Assembly (NCBI RefSeq): GCF_001514145.1
Contig: NZ_KQ948674.1
Coordinates: 124,001 to 188,000 of the forward strand
DNA: 64,000 bases
From: Streptomyces canus
GTDB taxonomy: Bacteria > Actinomycetota > Actinomycetes > Streptomycetales > Streptomycetaceae
Reading direction: 5' to 3'
The position numbers and the translations under genes were made by a program. The notes under the pieces are model-generated. The model made no database searches. It was not told where the DNA came from and was given only the letters and a program-made list of their open reading frames with translations. Shown here piece by piece: positions 9,933 through 20,200 of this stretch (its first letter is position 1; every line of letters begins with the position of its first letter).

Positions 9933-10262
9933 TCAGCAGGCCTCGTACAACACCCGGGCCGCGTCAGCGGGACGGTCGCCGACAAAGCGCTCGTGCTCCA
10001 AGCGGGCTGTTTCCAGCAGGCGCTGCCATGACGTAACAGTCGGCCGACGGCGAAGGAGCGCCCGTCGCTCGCGCTCGGTCATTCCGCCCCAGATGCCGTG
10101 CTCGATGCGCTGGTCCAGGGCGTAGGCCAGGCATTCGGTGCGCACGGGGCAGCCGGTACACACGGCCTTCGCCCGGTTTTGCGCAGCTCCCTCAACGAAC
10201 AGTTCGTCCGGGTCGGCGCTCTTGCACAGCCCGCGGCCGCTCCAGTCGGTATCCGTTATCAC
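9933..10262 (-). CDS. WhiB-family iron-sulfur transcription factor
   Basis: From the GTG at 10262, preceded by GGGAGGGGA, the product is 109 residues. The four cysteines that bind the [4Fe-4S] cluster are C13, C35, C38 and C44, in the WhiB order (CTGCPVRTEC). The GIWGG turn lies at 56-60, followed by a basic helix (TERERRALLRRR) that would contact DNA or sigma factor. Wbl proteins control development, redox response or antibiotic resistance, and which class this is cannot be told. It converges with the SWIM gene. The longer frame to 10400 adds a low-complexity stretch and is rejected. Confidence 0.9.
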   Translation of the reverse strand: MITDTDWSGRGLCKSADPDELFVEGAAQNRAKAVCTGCPVRTECLAYALDQRIEHGIWGGMTERERRALLRRRPTVTSWQRLLETARLEHERFVGDRPADAARVLYEAC

Positions 10263-10591
10263 CTCGGCACCGTCCCCTCCCCGATTCGGCCAGCAGCTAC
10301 GCCCGGCTATGCGGCAGGCATGTGACAGTACGCGAGACCGGTGCTGCGCGTTCAGCAGCGGAAGAGCGCCCAACTCCTTCGAGTGACGCGGGCTTGCCAC
10401 AGAGTGAGCCGGGGCTGTAACGGCGATTGAAGCGGGGATGTCGTCGGCGAACCCCTCGCTCGCTGTCCGGACATCGCGAGGCGCTGCGGCTCCGGGCGTT
10501 CGGGGGCGTGCTTAACGACGGCCACGAAGCATCGACTGGCCTCATCGCGCCCGCGCCTGGCCCGGAAGATGTTGTACGGTGGGCCAACCGA
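10263..10591. other. intergenic region between whiB-like gene and tRNA-fMet
   Basis: This stretch of 329 bases has no convincing gene. It must hold the divergent promoters of the WhiB gene and the tRNA. A minus-strand frame crossing the tRNA is antisense to it and is not a gene. Confidence 0.5.
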
Positions 10592-10665
10592 CGCGGGGTG
10601 GAGCAGCTCGGTAGCTCGCTGGGCTCATAACCCAGAGGTCGCAGGTTCAAATCCTGTCCCCGCTA
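10592..10665 (+). tRNA. initiator tRNA-fMet (CAU)
   Basis: The 74-base cloverleaf has an acceptor stem CGCGGGG/CCCCGCT with the unpaired C1:U72 that marks actinobacterial initiator tRNA. The D arm is GAGCAGCTCGGTAGCTC. The anticodon arm has three G:C pairs (GGG-CTCATAA-CCC), and the T arm is GCAGG-TTCAAAT-CCTGT. CCA is not encoded. A strong terminator follows within 10 bases. Confidence 0.97.
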
Positions 10666-10673
10666 CTGGAGTT

Positions 10674-10704
10674 CGGCCTCCGCCGCAGTGAGCGGCGGAG
10701 GCCG
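10674..10704 (+). terminator. terminator after tRNA-fMet
   Basis: A perfect 13-base-pair stem (CGGCCTCCGCCGC / GCGGCGGAGGCCG) with a 5-base loop is followed by a short T-rich tail (GTCTTTCT), as expected for intrinsic termination of the tRNA transcript. Confidence 0.8.
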
Positions 10705-10815
10705 ACGTCTTTCTCGGGCGCGTCGGTCCACCGCCGAAATCACCCCTAGATGTCACACGCGTCTGGGATTCGGCACCCCTATGGAGGCGACAACCACCGA
10801 CTCCATGGAGCACAC

Positions 10816-12720
10816 GTGTCCCACCACCCTGTCCGGGCCGACCGGGTATGGCCGTTCCACCGCGGCTGCCTGGCACACCCCGCCGAGACGATCACAGCGA
10901 TCCGGCAGCTGATCAGCCGCGCCGAATCGCTCACCGCCGACAGCCCGCCGTACGACCTCGCCCGGTGGCGCGCCACCGCCCTCGTGGTGCTCTCGGCGCT
11001 CTGCCCACCCGACGACCTTGTCTGGAAGCTGCTTCGGCCCGACACCGCTGGGAGCGCAACCCCCTATCCCCCGAGCGACCAGGTCTTCGCGGAAGGGTGG
11101 GGAACCACGCTCGGCGTCCTCGAAGGCCTCGTCGCCCCTCTGCCGCCCGCCCACCAGACGGAGCCCCTTCGACCCCCGGAACGGATGTCGACCGCAACCC
11201 CCGGCCCCGGGCTCTACCGCCCCGCACTGCGCAAGGACGACGACCCCCTCCAGACCCTCGCCGCCGCAGGCCCGGTCATCCGTCTCCTCGGACCGGCCGA
11301 GGTCCTCGGCACCGACGGGCCCCACCCCGACGGCCCCGACCTCCGCCGGGTCGTCGAAGCGGCCGCCTTCATCCACCTGTGCCCCGGAGGTGACACGGGC
11401 CGCTTCAACCGCGCCCTGTGGCCACAGCACCCGATCAACACACGCACCCGCGACCACCTCGCCGCCCAGCTACGCGGTTGGATCGGCGACGACCGCTTCA
11501 CCGAGCGCCCCCAGGGCGGATATGCCTTCACCGACGCGGTGACGAGCGACTGGGCCCAGTTCCAGCAGCACGTCCGCAACGCCCAGAACGCCCCCGGCCC
11601 GTACGGAGACCAGGCTCTGCGCCAGGCCCTCGACCTGGTCCAGGGACCGCCCTGCACCGACCTGCCCCACAAGGATCCGGACGGGTGGGCCGCACCGCAC
11701 ACCCACGCGATGACCATCCTCATCGTCGACGCCGCACTCCAGCTCATGCAGCGCTGCCTGGCCGCGGGTGATCTCACCGGCGCTGCATGGGCCGGCGGCC
11801 GCGCCATGCTCGTGACCCCCGCCCCCGAGGCGTTGCACCTCAGCATCCAACTGAGCCGCCTCACCGCCGGCGAGATCGGCGCCGGTCAGACGGCCCGTAC
11901 GGCCCTGGAGACGCTGAGGGCCACCCTCGACGCCACCCGCCCCGTCGGCACCCCCGCGGCCCACACCCCCGGCCCCGCCAGCCCGTCCCCGGGCACGGCG
12001 ACCTCGCCGTCGCACGCCGCGGCGCCCCTTGTCCGCTACTTCGGCGCCGTCGAACTCGTCGGCGCCACAGGACCGGTCGGCTCCAACCGTGTTCGGCGCC
12101 TGACGGAGTACGCCGCCTACCTCCACCTCCACCCCGGCTCCCGCTACCAGGACCTCGACCGAGCCCTGTGGCCGGGCAAGGACATCTTCAGCAACACCCG
12201 CAACGCGGCCACGAGCCACCTGCGGAAGTGGATCGGCGCCGAGTACTTCCCCGACGCCAGCTCCGAAGGCGGATACGCATTCACCCCAGCGGTCACCAGC
12301 GACTGGAACCAGTTCCAAGCCCACCTCCAGGCGGCCCAGAACGCCCCCGACGGTGAAGCCGAGTTCGCCCTGCAGCAGGCGCTCGAGCTCGTGCGCGGCC
12401 GCCCCTTCGCCGGCACCAGCCCCGGCGGGTTCACCTGGGCGGCCCGCCTGGCCCACGACATGTCCAAGGCGATCATCGACGCCGCGCACGACCTCACCCA
12501 CCGCCGCCTGGCTGCCGGCGACATCGACGGAGCCCTGTGGGCGGCCGGCCAGGGCCTGCTGGCCACCCCGCGCACCGCATACGACCGCGTCGAGTCCTTC
12601 CGCATCGACGCCCCCACCGACCGGACCACCGCAGCACACCAGGCCGCCACGGACCTGAGCCACCTGAAGGACACCCTCGGCACCGCCGCGCACCTCGTGG
12701 CCGTCGACCAGCCGGCCTGA
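10816..12720 (+). CDS. protein with two winged-helix/BTAD-like repeat units, 634 aa
   Basis: Two regions of about 200 residues repeat each other. Each begins with a strand pattern like PLVRYFGAVELVG, then a helix containing ALWP, then GGYAFT..VTSDW.QFQ, then a helical segment ending LAAGD. This resembles the winged-helix plus BTAD end of SARP and LysM-BTAD proteins of Streptomyces, here doubled and without an obvious ATPase or LysM domain. The GTG at 10816 has GGAG 5-6 bases upstream; an ATG at 10750 is an alternative. Target genes are unknown. Confidence 0.7.
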   Translation: MSHHPVRADRVWPFHRGCLAHPAETITAIRQLISRAESLTADSPPYDLARWRATALVVLSALCPPDDLVWKLLRPDTAGSATPYPPSDQVFAEGWGTTLGVLEGLVAPLPPAHQTEPLRPPERMSTATPGPGLYRPALRKDDDPLQTLAAAGPVIRLLGPAEVLGTDGPHPDGPDLRRVVEAAAFIHLCPGGDTGRFNRALWPQHPINTRTRDHLAAQLRGWIGDDRFTERPQGGYAFTDAVTSDWAQFQQHVRNAQNAPGPYGDQALRQALDLVQGPPCTDLPHKDPDGWAAPHTHAMTILIVDAALQLMQRCLAAGDLTGAAWAGGRAMLVTPAPEALHLSIQLSRLTAGEIGAGQTARTALETLRATLDATRPVGTPAAHTPGPASPSPGTATSPSHAAAPLVRYFGAVELVGATGPVGSNRVRRLTEYAAYLHLHPGSRYQDLDRALWPGKDIFSNTRNAATSHLRKWIGAEYFPDASSEGGYAFTPAVTSDWNQFQAHLQAAQNAPDGEAEFALQQALELVRGRPFAGTSPGGFTWAARLAHDMSKAIIDAAHDLTHRRLAAGDIDGALWAAGQGLLATPRTAYDRVESFRIDAPTDRTTAAHQAATDLSHLKDTLGTAAHLVAVDQPA

Positions 12721-12762
12721 AACGACGCCGGCCTGACACCGGTCGAGCCGTCGTCCCGCCGC

Positions 12763-13002
12763 TCACGGTGCCCCCGGCCCGCCGCCGCTGCCCCCACCGG
12801 GGCCGCGGCGGCTCGGCGAGCGCCGAGCCAGAGACGAGGCGAAGTGCGTGAACATCCGCGCCCGTACCGGTCCGCGGGCCGAGCGCAGGGCCGCGAGGAG
12901 ACCGGCGAGCAGGACCAGCGGCCGGACCCAGCGGGTCAGACACACCAGCACCAGGATCACGGCAGGCACATGGGCGTCAGCCGTGAACAGGGAAGACACC
13001 AT
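12763..13002 (-). CDS. small putative membrane protein, 79 aa
   Basis: ATG 13002 is preceded by GGAGAGG. One long hydrophobic stretch of about 25 residues (VPAVILVLVCLTRW, then VRPLVLLAGLLAAL) is followed by an Arg-rich, Gly/Pro-rich tail, so it could be a single-pass membrane protein with a basic cytoplasmic end. The family is unknown. It is transcribed away from the HTH gene at 13101. Confidence 0.4.
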   Translation of the reverse strand: MVSSLFTADAHVPAVILVLVCLTRWVRPLVLLAGLLAALRSARGPVRARMFTHFASSLARRSPSRRGPGGGSGGGPGAP

Positions 13003-13100
13003 CGACGCGGACCTCTCCATCCGTTGTGAATCAACACGGCCCATGACATCTCAAGCCCGTATCCTTGCCTCGGAGAACTTCGCGGGGTTGTATTCGTCGC

Positions 13101-14210
13101 GTGCCCCGAACCCTGCCGACCGGCGCCGACGCCGAGCTCATCGCGCTCCTGGCCGCGCGGGGGGTGAAGGTGTCGGGGTACCAGCTCGAGCGCTGGCGTG
13201 CCCAGGGCCTGCTGCCCCGCAACCCGTACCGCTCCCTGGGCCGCGGCCGCGGCCGAGCCGCCCACCTGACCCCGGAGATCATCGCCACCGCCGAGCTGCT
13301 GGGACGCACTTCCCGCCAGGGCCGCAAGAACGCCGACCTCACCGAACTCGTCAAAGGCATGAGCGCCCAGAACCCCGCCGTCGTACGCGCCGCCTGCATC
13401 ACCGGGCTAACCGACCTCGCCCACCAGACCGGAGCCGGGCCCGAAGCCGGCGCCCAGGACCGCCTCGACGCCGCCGCTCAACTCGCCCGCACGCAACGGC
13501 ACTACGGCGGCCTGCACAACGAGCTGCGCGCCCTCGTCGCCGAGCACGGACTCGACGTCGACGATGTCCCCGAACTCCCGCCGACAGATCGCCCCGCGCT
13601 CCTCGAACTCGCTCTCCGCCTGTTCTCCTCCGGCCGCGACGAAGTCGGCCTCGACGAGATCGCCGACGCCCTCGGCGCCGCCTGGAACTGGCCTCAGGAC
13701 ACGGTTGAGGAGATGCAGCGCTCCCTCGCCCGCAGCGAGATCGAGGCCCGCAGCCGCGGCGAGGACCCCTGGGACGACCTCCCGCCCGTCCACGACGCCC
13801 ACAGCCTGATCGCCGCTGTTCAGGACTGCGCGGACACCGAACTGCTGCACACCGCCGAGACCGTGACCACGACCAGCTCCTACCAGATGATGGCGACCCT
13901 CGGCAGTCTGGCTGGCCTGGCCCAGCCCACCCTTCCCCTGGCCGTCAGCCCAGAGGCGGCCAAGACCATGCTCCGCCACCCCATCTGGCTCACCTGGGGC
14001 CAGTCCAACTCGCAAGCCGGCGCCTTCAGTAACGCGAGCCAGGCCTTCGCCATCGCCGTCGGCCTGCGCACACCAGGGTTCATCGACCGCCTGGCCGACT
14101 ACCGGGACTTCCTGCGCGGCCTCCTGCGACTCGACGAGCTCGCCATCCAGCTGCAACCGAGCGCCGCGTCCACGGCACCGTCGGCTCCCGGGGATGTGGG
14201 TCCCAGGTGA
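13101..14210 (+). CDS. MerR-like helix-turn-helix protein, 369 aa
   Basis: The first 70 residues contain a MerR-type winged helix-turn-helix (VSGYQLERWRAQGLLP, followed by GRGRGRAAHLTPE), suggesting DNA binding. The remaining 300 residues are helical and not assigned. Starts at GTG 13101 or TTG 13065 are both possible, and neither has a strong ribosome-binding site. Whether it controls neighbouring genes cannot be judged. Confidence 0.7.
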   Translation: MPRTLPTGADAELIALLAARGVKVSGYQLERWRAQGLLPRNPYRSLGRGRGRAAHLTPEIIATAELLGRTSRQGRKNADLTELVKGMSAQNPAVVRAACITGLTDLAHQTGAGPEAGAQDRLDAAAQLARTQRHYGGLHNELRALVAEHGLDVDDVPELPPTDRPALLELALRLFSSGRDEVGLDEIADALGAAWNWPQDTVEEMQRSLARSEIEARSRGEDPWDDLPPVHDAHSLIAAVQDCADTELLHTAETVTTTSSYQMMATLGSLAGLAQPTLPLAVSPEAAKTMLRHPIWLTWGQSNSQAGAFSNASQAFAIAVGLRTPGFIDRLADYRDFLRGLLRLDELAIQLQPSAASTAPSAPGDVGPR

Positions 14211-14271
14211 TCCCGGGGACGGGCATGCTGGTGACACTCCTGGTGGAGCGTGGAAGGAAACAGGGGCGATC

Positions 14272-14655
14272 ATGACGAAGGACTCTGCTGATCAACGCGT
14301 GCAGGACGCCCTGCGACGGCACAAAGTCTGGCGTACCTCGTGGTGGGTGGAGACTGCCCTCTCAGCGGTGATGTCCGACCCGGAAGTCCGGCGTCTGGCG
14401 GGAGAGATCGAGCAGGAGGAGTTCCGGCTCGGCCAGGAGCTCAGTACCCGCCTCCAGCCTTTTCAGGAGCGATACGACCGGGCAGTCACCGACTGTGAGG
14501 TGGAGCTGTTCAGCCGGATCTGCCCGGGCAAGCACGCTCGGTGGGGGCGGATCTGCCTCATGGACGCAGACCACGAGATGACGGTGGAGCCGCATTGGGG
14601 ACGCACCGCCGACGGCCGCCTCATCGCATGGGTGGGAAGCGCCCCGGACGACTGA
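14272..14655 (+). CDS. hypothetical protein, 127 aa
   Basis: The ATG follows GGAAGGAAACAGGGG. The product is soluble, with Trp-rich segments (KVWRTSWWVE) and a Glu-rich helix, then CPGKHARWGRIC. No family is recognised. It converges with the protein kinase gene. Confidence 0.65.
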   Translation: MTKDSADQRVQDALRRHKVWRTSWWVETALSAVMSDPEVRRLAGEIEQEEFRLGQELSTRLQPFQERYDRAVTDCEVELFSRICPGKHARWGRICLMDADHEMTVEPHWGRTADGRLIAWVGSAPDD

Positions 14656-14668
14656 AGGCCCACGGCGG

Positions 14669-16207
14669 TCAGCGACGCCGGCGACGCGGCAGCACAACGG
14701 CCACGGCCAGAGCGACCACGGGCCACACGCCCATGCCGCCGGCCACGGCGCCGACCGCCGGCACGTGACCTTCCCTGGACAGCAGGATGAAGGCGATACA
14801 GCCGTTGATCAGGCCGGAGGTCGAGGCGAGATCGGACCGCAACCAGTCCCGCGGAACCACCTGTTCCACCAGGGAGCGCACCGCGATCGAGCAGCCGACG
14901 AGCACCGGCCCCGCCACGGTTCCGCCCACCAGCGCTGCCCACCAGGGCGCCGGGGACCACACAAGGAGCCCGACGAGCGTCCCGGCCGCCACCAGCAGAG
15001 CGGCGAACAGGCCGACCGCACTCAGATCCACCTCCCGCTGACCCGGCCGGTGTGACGATGCGGGCGCCATGGGCGCCTCCAGCGCGTAGCCCACGGCGAC
15101 CAGTCCGCCGAGGCCGGCCGCCAGAGCCACCTGCGCGATGCCGGGAAGGCCGGTGAACAGCGCGAGTTGGGCGGCGACGATCAGGCCCGTGACTGCGCCC
15201 GCCGAGCACACGACCGACCCTGGAGCCGGCCGTGCCGGAGACGCCGGCCGGGTGTGGTGCTTGGTGGGCAGGACTGCGGTGACGGGGATCGCCGGCGCCA
15301 CCGGGACTCTGCGCCGAGCCGGCGCAGGGGCGGTGATCGTGCGCGCCGCGGCAGCCCCGGCAGACGCCGGCTCCTGGAGACGGGTACGCACCGCACGCAA
15401 CCGCTCGGCGACCGCCACCGCCGTCCCCGGGCGGTCCTCCGGCCGCTTGCTCAGCAACTCGCCGATCAGGCACTCCAGCTCGGCAGGAACGTCACCACGG
15501 TGAATGACGACCGGCTCCGGTTGCCGGTCAAGGTGCTGGGCCAGCAGCGCCCAGCCCGTACCGGTGAACGGTGGCACGCCCGCGAGGAGCTCGTACAGCA
15601 GGCACCCCAGGGAGTACAGGTCGCTGCGGGCGTCGAGGTCCTTCGCCCCGCGGATCTGCTCGGGCGACATGTACGTCGGGGTGCCGATTGCCGTCCCCGT
15701 CGCGGTCAGCGTGCGGGTGTGCTCCGCGGCCCGGGCGATACCGAAGTCGCAGATCTTGATCTGGCCGTGCGGGGAGGTGAGCAGGATGTTGCCGGGCTTG
15801 ATGTCGCGGTGGATCACGCCCGCGGTGTGGGCGGCCTGCAGGCCCCGGCAGATCTGCTCGGCCCAGTCCAGCACGTCGTCGAGTGGCGGGACGCCGTCGG
15901 CGACGGCGTGGTGCAGCGGCTGCCCGTCGACCAGCTCCATCACGAGAAAGGCCACCGGCCGCCCGTCCACCACGGCCTCGCCGTGGTCGTGCACGGTGAC
16001 GATGTGCGGATGGTTCAGCCGCGCGGCGGCGCGCGCCTCCCGGTGGAGCCGCAGTGCCAGATGGTCGCCGGATCCGTTCGCCGGTGTGCTCACCTTGACG
16101 GCCACCAGCCGGCCGAGGCGTTCGTCGAGTGCCCGCCAGACGTCTCCCATGCCGCCGGTCCCGAGGAGCTCGAGCAGCCGGTACCGGTCGGCCAGGATCG
16201 TGCCCAT
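14669..16207 (-). CDS. membrane Ser/Thr protein kinase (PknB type), 512 aa
   Basis: From ATG 16207, preceded by GGGGGAAGGG, residues 1-270 form a complete Hanks-type kinase. It has Gly loop GTGGMG (16-21), Lys38, HRDIKPGN (133-140), DFG (154-156) and a SPE motif. A linker and then five or so hydrophobic segments follow, ending in RRRRR. It should sit in the membrane with the kinase domain in the cytoplasm. There are no PASTA repeats. It is divergent from the Hachiman-like pair, with 205 bases between them, but no functional link is shown. Confidence 0.9.
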   Translation of the reverse strand: MGTILADRYRLLELLGTGGMGDVWRALDERLGRLVAVKVSTPANGSGDHLALRLHREARAAARLNHPHIVTVHDHGEAVVDGRPVAFLVMELVDGQPLHHAVADGVPPLDDVLDWAEQICRGLQAAHTAGVIHRDIKPGNILLTSPHGQIKICDFGIARAAEHTRTLTATGTAIGTPTYMSPEQIRGAKDLDARSDLYSLGCLLYELLAGVPPFTGTGWALLAQHLDRQPEPVVIHRGDVPAELECLIGELLSKRPEDRPGTAVAVAERLRAVRTRLQEPASAGAAAARTITAPAPARRRVPVAPAIPVTAVLPTKHHTRPASPARPAPGSVVCSAGAVTGLIVAAQLALFTGLPGIAQVALAAGLGGLVAVGYALEAPMAPASSHRPGQREVDLSAVGLFAALLVAAGTLVGLLVWSPAPWWAALVGGTVAGPVLVGCSIAVRSLVEQVVPRDWLRSDLASTSGLINGCIAFILLSREGHVPAVGAVAGGMGVWPVVALAVAVVLPRRRRR

Positions 16208-16412
16208 CGCCCTTCCCCCATCTCCCGCACGCTGTCGGCCCGCACCCGGATCGGCGCGCAGCACGTGCTCAGCCCTGCAGCGTACGTAAACGCCCCGCCA
16301 CCCCTCCGGATCCGCCGTACCGGGGAGCGCGGCTGTACGCGAGCGGGTCTCGTCTTCGGGTGGCATACGTGACAATGAGGACGGGGGAGGACCAGCGAGT
16401 TCGGGGGTGCGC

Positions 16413-17210
16413 ATGTTCGGCAAGTGGCTGGAGCAGGAGCCGGTGGAGCAGCCGGAGGGCGAGCTGCACTACGAAGCCCTCGTCGAGTCCGGAGAACTCG
16501 GTGACGAGGAACTGATGGACCAGCTCGGCCACGATGTGGCCCGCAACTACCTCAGCCCCAGCGAGCTCGCGCTCGTCTTCGACGACCTGGGGTCCCCGGA
16601 GGTCGCCGACTACCTGCGCGCCAACAAGTTCCCCACCCGGGTCGCGGTGCGGCACGGCGACTTCGGAGAGATCGTCACCGCCGCCCTCTACCGGAGGGTG
16701 CGCCGCTGGTGCGTGCCGATTCTCAAGCTCCGCTATAAGCAGACCCCGAACCAGGCCGTACAGGGCACGGACGTACTCGCCTTCCGCTTCCGCCAGACGC
16801 CTCCGGTGATCGCCGTGCCCGAGGTCAAGACCCGCGCCACACGCAAACGGGACCTGGGGAAGGAGGCGTACGACAGCCTGGAGAAGGTCCTCGTCCGCTT
16901 GGACGAGAGCATTCACTTCGCGATGGTCCGCTGCGCTGAGCGCGACCACCAGTTCCTGGTACGCCATCTCGCCGGCCTGCTGCGCCGCCCCAAGGAACGG
17001 GTGGTGGAGCGGCACATGGTCTTCGTGCACGATGCCCAGGCATGGAAGGACGACGTCGTCGACATCCTCGCGGGCGTGGTGACCCAGCCCACCGAACTGA
17101 CGGTCGTCAAGATCAGCGGCCTGCAGGCGTTCGTCGCCCGAGTCTTCGAAGCCGCCGAGACCGGCGCCGGCCCCCGTCGTACCGAGACCAGCGAGGACAC
17201 CGCGGCGTGA
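16413..17210 (+). CDS. hamA: HamA-like nuclease of a Hachiman-type defence pair
   Basis: This 265-residue protein has the order expected of a DUF1837/HamA restriction-nuclease fold: HGDFGE (D83, E86), then TPNQAVQGTDVLAF (D120), then EVK (E137, K139). These would form the metal-binding site. HamA is the effector of the Hachiman anti-phage system, a nuclease released when its helicase partner meets foreign DNA. The next gene overlaps by GTGA and encodes a large helicase, as Hachiman requires. ATG 16413 follows GGGGG; GTG 16407 is an alternative start. Assignment rests on motifs and context. Confidence 0.72.
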   Translation: MFGKWLEQEPVEQPEGELHYEALVESGELGDEELMDQLGHDVARNYLSPSELALVFDDLGSPEVADYLRANKFPTRVAVRHGDFGEIVTAALYRRVRRWCVPILKLRYKQTPNQAVQGTDVLAFRFRQTPPVIAVPEVKTRATRKRDLGKEAYDSLEKVLVRLDESIHFAMVRCAERDHQFLVRHLAGLLRRPKERVVERHMVFVHDAQAWKDDVVDILAGVVTQPTELTVVKISGLQAFVARVFEAAETGAGPRRTETSEDTAA

Positions 17211-20200
17211 AGGACTACAACGGCACCCTCCACCGGCTCGGCGAGGAAGTGCTCACCGACGGCGACGCCGCCCCGGGTCTGCGCGCCCAGCTGCGCTCGC
17301 ACGTCCTGGGCGACCAGATCAGCCTCGAAGGCGCCCCCGTCGCCTACACCTACGACCTCGACGGCATGCGCAACGGCCTGACCCTCGCCCGGCTGGGCCA
17401 GCTCACCCGCACCCCGCGCGAACGCCGCACAGATCCCGGCCCGCTGACCGAGATCGCCGAGGCGTACGCCGACCTCGCCGACCGGTACGAGGCCGCGCAC
17501 CCCCAGCGCGTGGAACTGCTGGCGATCGCCGCGACGATGTGGAGCCTGGCCGGCTACCAGGCCAACGCCGCCACCCTCGCCGTCGCCTTCACCCGCGAGG
17601 CACGGTCCCTGTTCGCCCTCGGCGAGAACGAGGTCTTCGAGACACCGACCACGGCCTCTCCGTACCGGATCGCCGAACTGACCGGCGCCGTCCTGCGCCG
17701 TGACCTCGACGAGGTCTCGCGCCTGGGCCAGCAGACCGCCGACGACCTTCGCGGCCTGGGACAGCGGCTCCTGGGGGAAACCGCCGAGGGACGTGCCGAT
17801 GTGGCGGACGCCGCCGTGCTCGCCGCCTACGGCCTCGCCGGACGCGCCGCACGCAACCTCGCCGCCCTGTGGCGCACCGGCAACCGGGCCGCCGGCCACA
17901 CGGCCGTCGCCGACCTGCGCAAGGCCGCCTCCATCCTGCTGGACGCCTCGGTGGCCGACACCTGGACCCTGATCGACTCCCTCGCCCACGTCGCCGAGGA
18001 CATCGTCGCCACCTCGCCCTGGCTGCTGCTGCGCCGCGCGGCCACCTGGGGCCGCCTGTGGGAGCACTACCTCAAGGCCCTGATCGTCGCCGAGCGGCCC
18101 GTCATCCAGGTATGGCCCTCCCAACGCGCCGCCCTGGACGCCGGCCTGGTCGACGCCGCAGCACGGAACATGGCGGTGACCATGCCCACCTCGGCGGGCA
18201 AGACCCACATCGCCGAGTGGGCCATCCTGCACGCCCTCGCCCCCCGGCCCGGCGACGAGAACCGCTGGTGGCTCGTCTCCCGGCTCGCCGTCTACGTCGT
18301 CCCCACCCGAGCCCTCGCCGCCCAGGTCGAGAGACACCTGGCCGAGAGCCTCGAACTGCTCGGCCTGAGGGTCTCCTCCCTCTTCGGCGGCGCCGAGCAC
18401 GTCCGCTACGAGATGCAACTCCTGGACTTCACCGACGTCCTCGTCGTCACCAGCGAAAAACTCGACCTGCTGCTGCGCAACATGCCCGAACTCTCCTCGC
18501 GCCTCGCCCTGGTCCTCGTCGATGAGGGCCACGCCATCGACCGCTCCGAGCGCGGACTGCGCCTGGAGATGCTGCTGACCCGTATCCGCCGCACCGCCCC
18601 GGCCGCCCGCCTCCTCCTGCTCTCTGCGGTCCTGCCCAACGGCGAGGACCTCGCCCGCTGGCTCGACCCCGACGCCGACGCCACCAACCTGGCCAAGATC
18701 AACTGGTCGCCCTCCCGGCTGAGAATGGGGGTCTTTTCCTGGCGCGGCCGCGAGGCCGACGGACAACAGGGCGCCATCGACTACGGCAACGGCGGCAACG
18801 GCGACTTCTTTCTCCCCCGCGTCCTGACCCGGCACAAGAAGCGCGTCAACCTCTTCCCCAGCGCGCCCAAGGACGTCGCCGCGGCCCTGGCCCTGCACTT
18901 CGACCGGCTCGGCCCCGTCCTCATCGCCCAGCCCACCAAGGTCAAGGCCCGCGCCGCAGCCAAGGCGCTGGGCGAGGCACTGAAGAAACAGGGCGCTCCG
19001 AAACTCGGCACCGCGGACGGATCCTTCAGCGCCGAGGTCGCACGGCGCCGCCTGGAAGCCTCCGCCGAGATCGGCCGGCACATCGGCAACAACCACGAGC
19101 TGGCCCTCATGGTCCTCGGCGGCTACGCCTACCACCACGCCGAGGTCCCCCAGGCCGTCCGCAACTGCCTCGAGCGCGCCTACCGCAACGGCGCGCTCCG
19201 GGTCCTGTGCGCGACCAGCACCCTGTCCCAGGGCATGAACCTGCCCACCAAGACCGTCCTCGTCCCGGACACCTGGCGCGGCCAGGGCGAGCGGGTCAGC
19301 GTCCGCGACTTCTGGAACACCGCCGGACGGGCCGGCCGCGCCGGCCAGGAGACCGAGGGCCACGTCGTACTGATCGCCAAGGACTCCAGCGCCGCCCAGG
19401 AACTACGCCGTCACTACCTGGACCGGGACAGGATCGAACCGGTCGTCTCCACGATCGGCTGGCTCTACTACGAACTGGTCATCGCCCGTCTCGGCCACCG
19501 GCCCGGCGCCGGCGAGGACCTCACGGCGCTGGACCTGGCCGACCCCGCCGGCGGGAAACTGGCCGAGTGGGCCGAGGGACTGGACATCCAGCTCCTGGCC
19601 CTGCTCGCCGAGGAGGTCGTCGACACCCCCGACCAGCACCTCCTCGAGCAGGCCGCCCAGGCCCTCCTCGGCGACACCCTCGCCGCACACCAACTCGGAG
19701 CCCAGGACTGGTCCCTGGCCCCGCTGGCCCGCTTCTCCGCCCGCCGCGTCGCAGCCATCGCCCAGCGCCTGCCCGACCGGCCCGCACGCGCCGCGATCGT
19801 CCGCTCCGGCCTCAGCGTCCAGGGCGGCACCGACGCACTCGCCGCCGCCGAACAGATCCAGACCGTCCTCGACGTACGCCCCGAACTGCTCACCCCCGAG
19901 CACTGGCCCCACCTGCAACGTCTCATCCTGACCCTCGCCGCCAACGTGCACGAAGTCCAGCGCGGCATCCGCCAGAAGAAGGTCGCCGCCCCCGCACTCC
20001 TCCCCCTGGCCGCCGACTGGATCGCCGGCCACCCGGCAGCCGACCTCCACCAGAGGCACCACGGCAACCTGCTCACCCCCGACATCACCGCGACGACCAG
20101 CGCGATCGACAAGATCATCGTCCAGGACCTCGCCTGGGTCGTCTCCGCGCTGCTCCAGATCCTCGAACTCCGGCGCGGCGTCCCCGCCGAGGGCCACCTG

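Noticed and set aside
10297..10650. 117-residue minus-strand frame beginning in the tRNA
   Set aside because: It is antisense to tRNA-fMet and has no coding composition.
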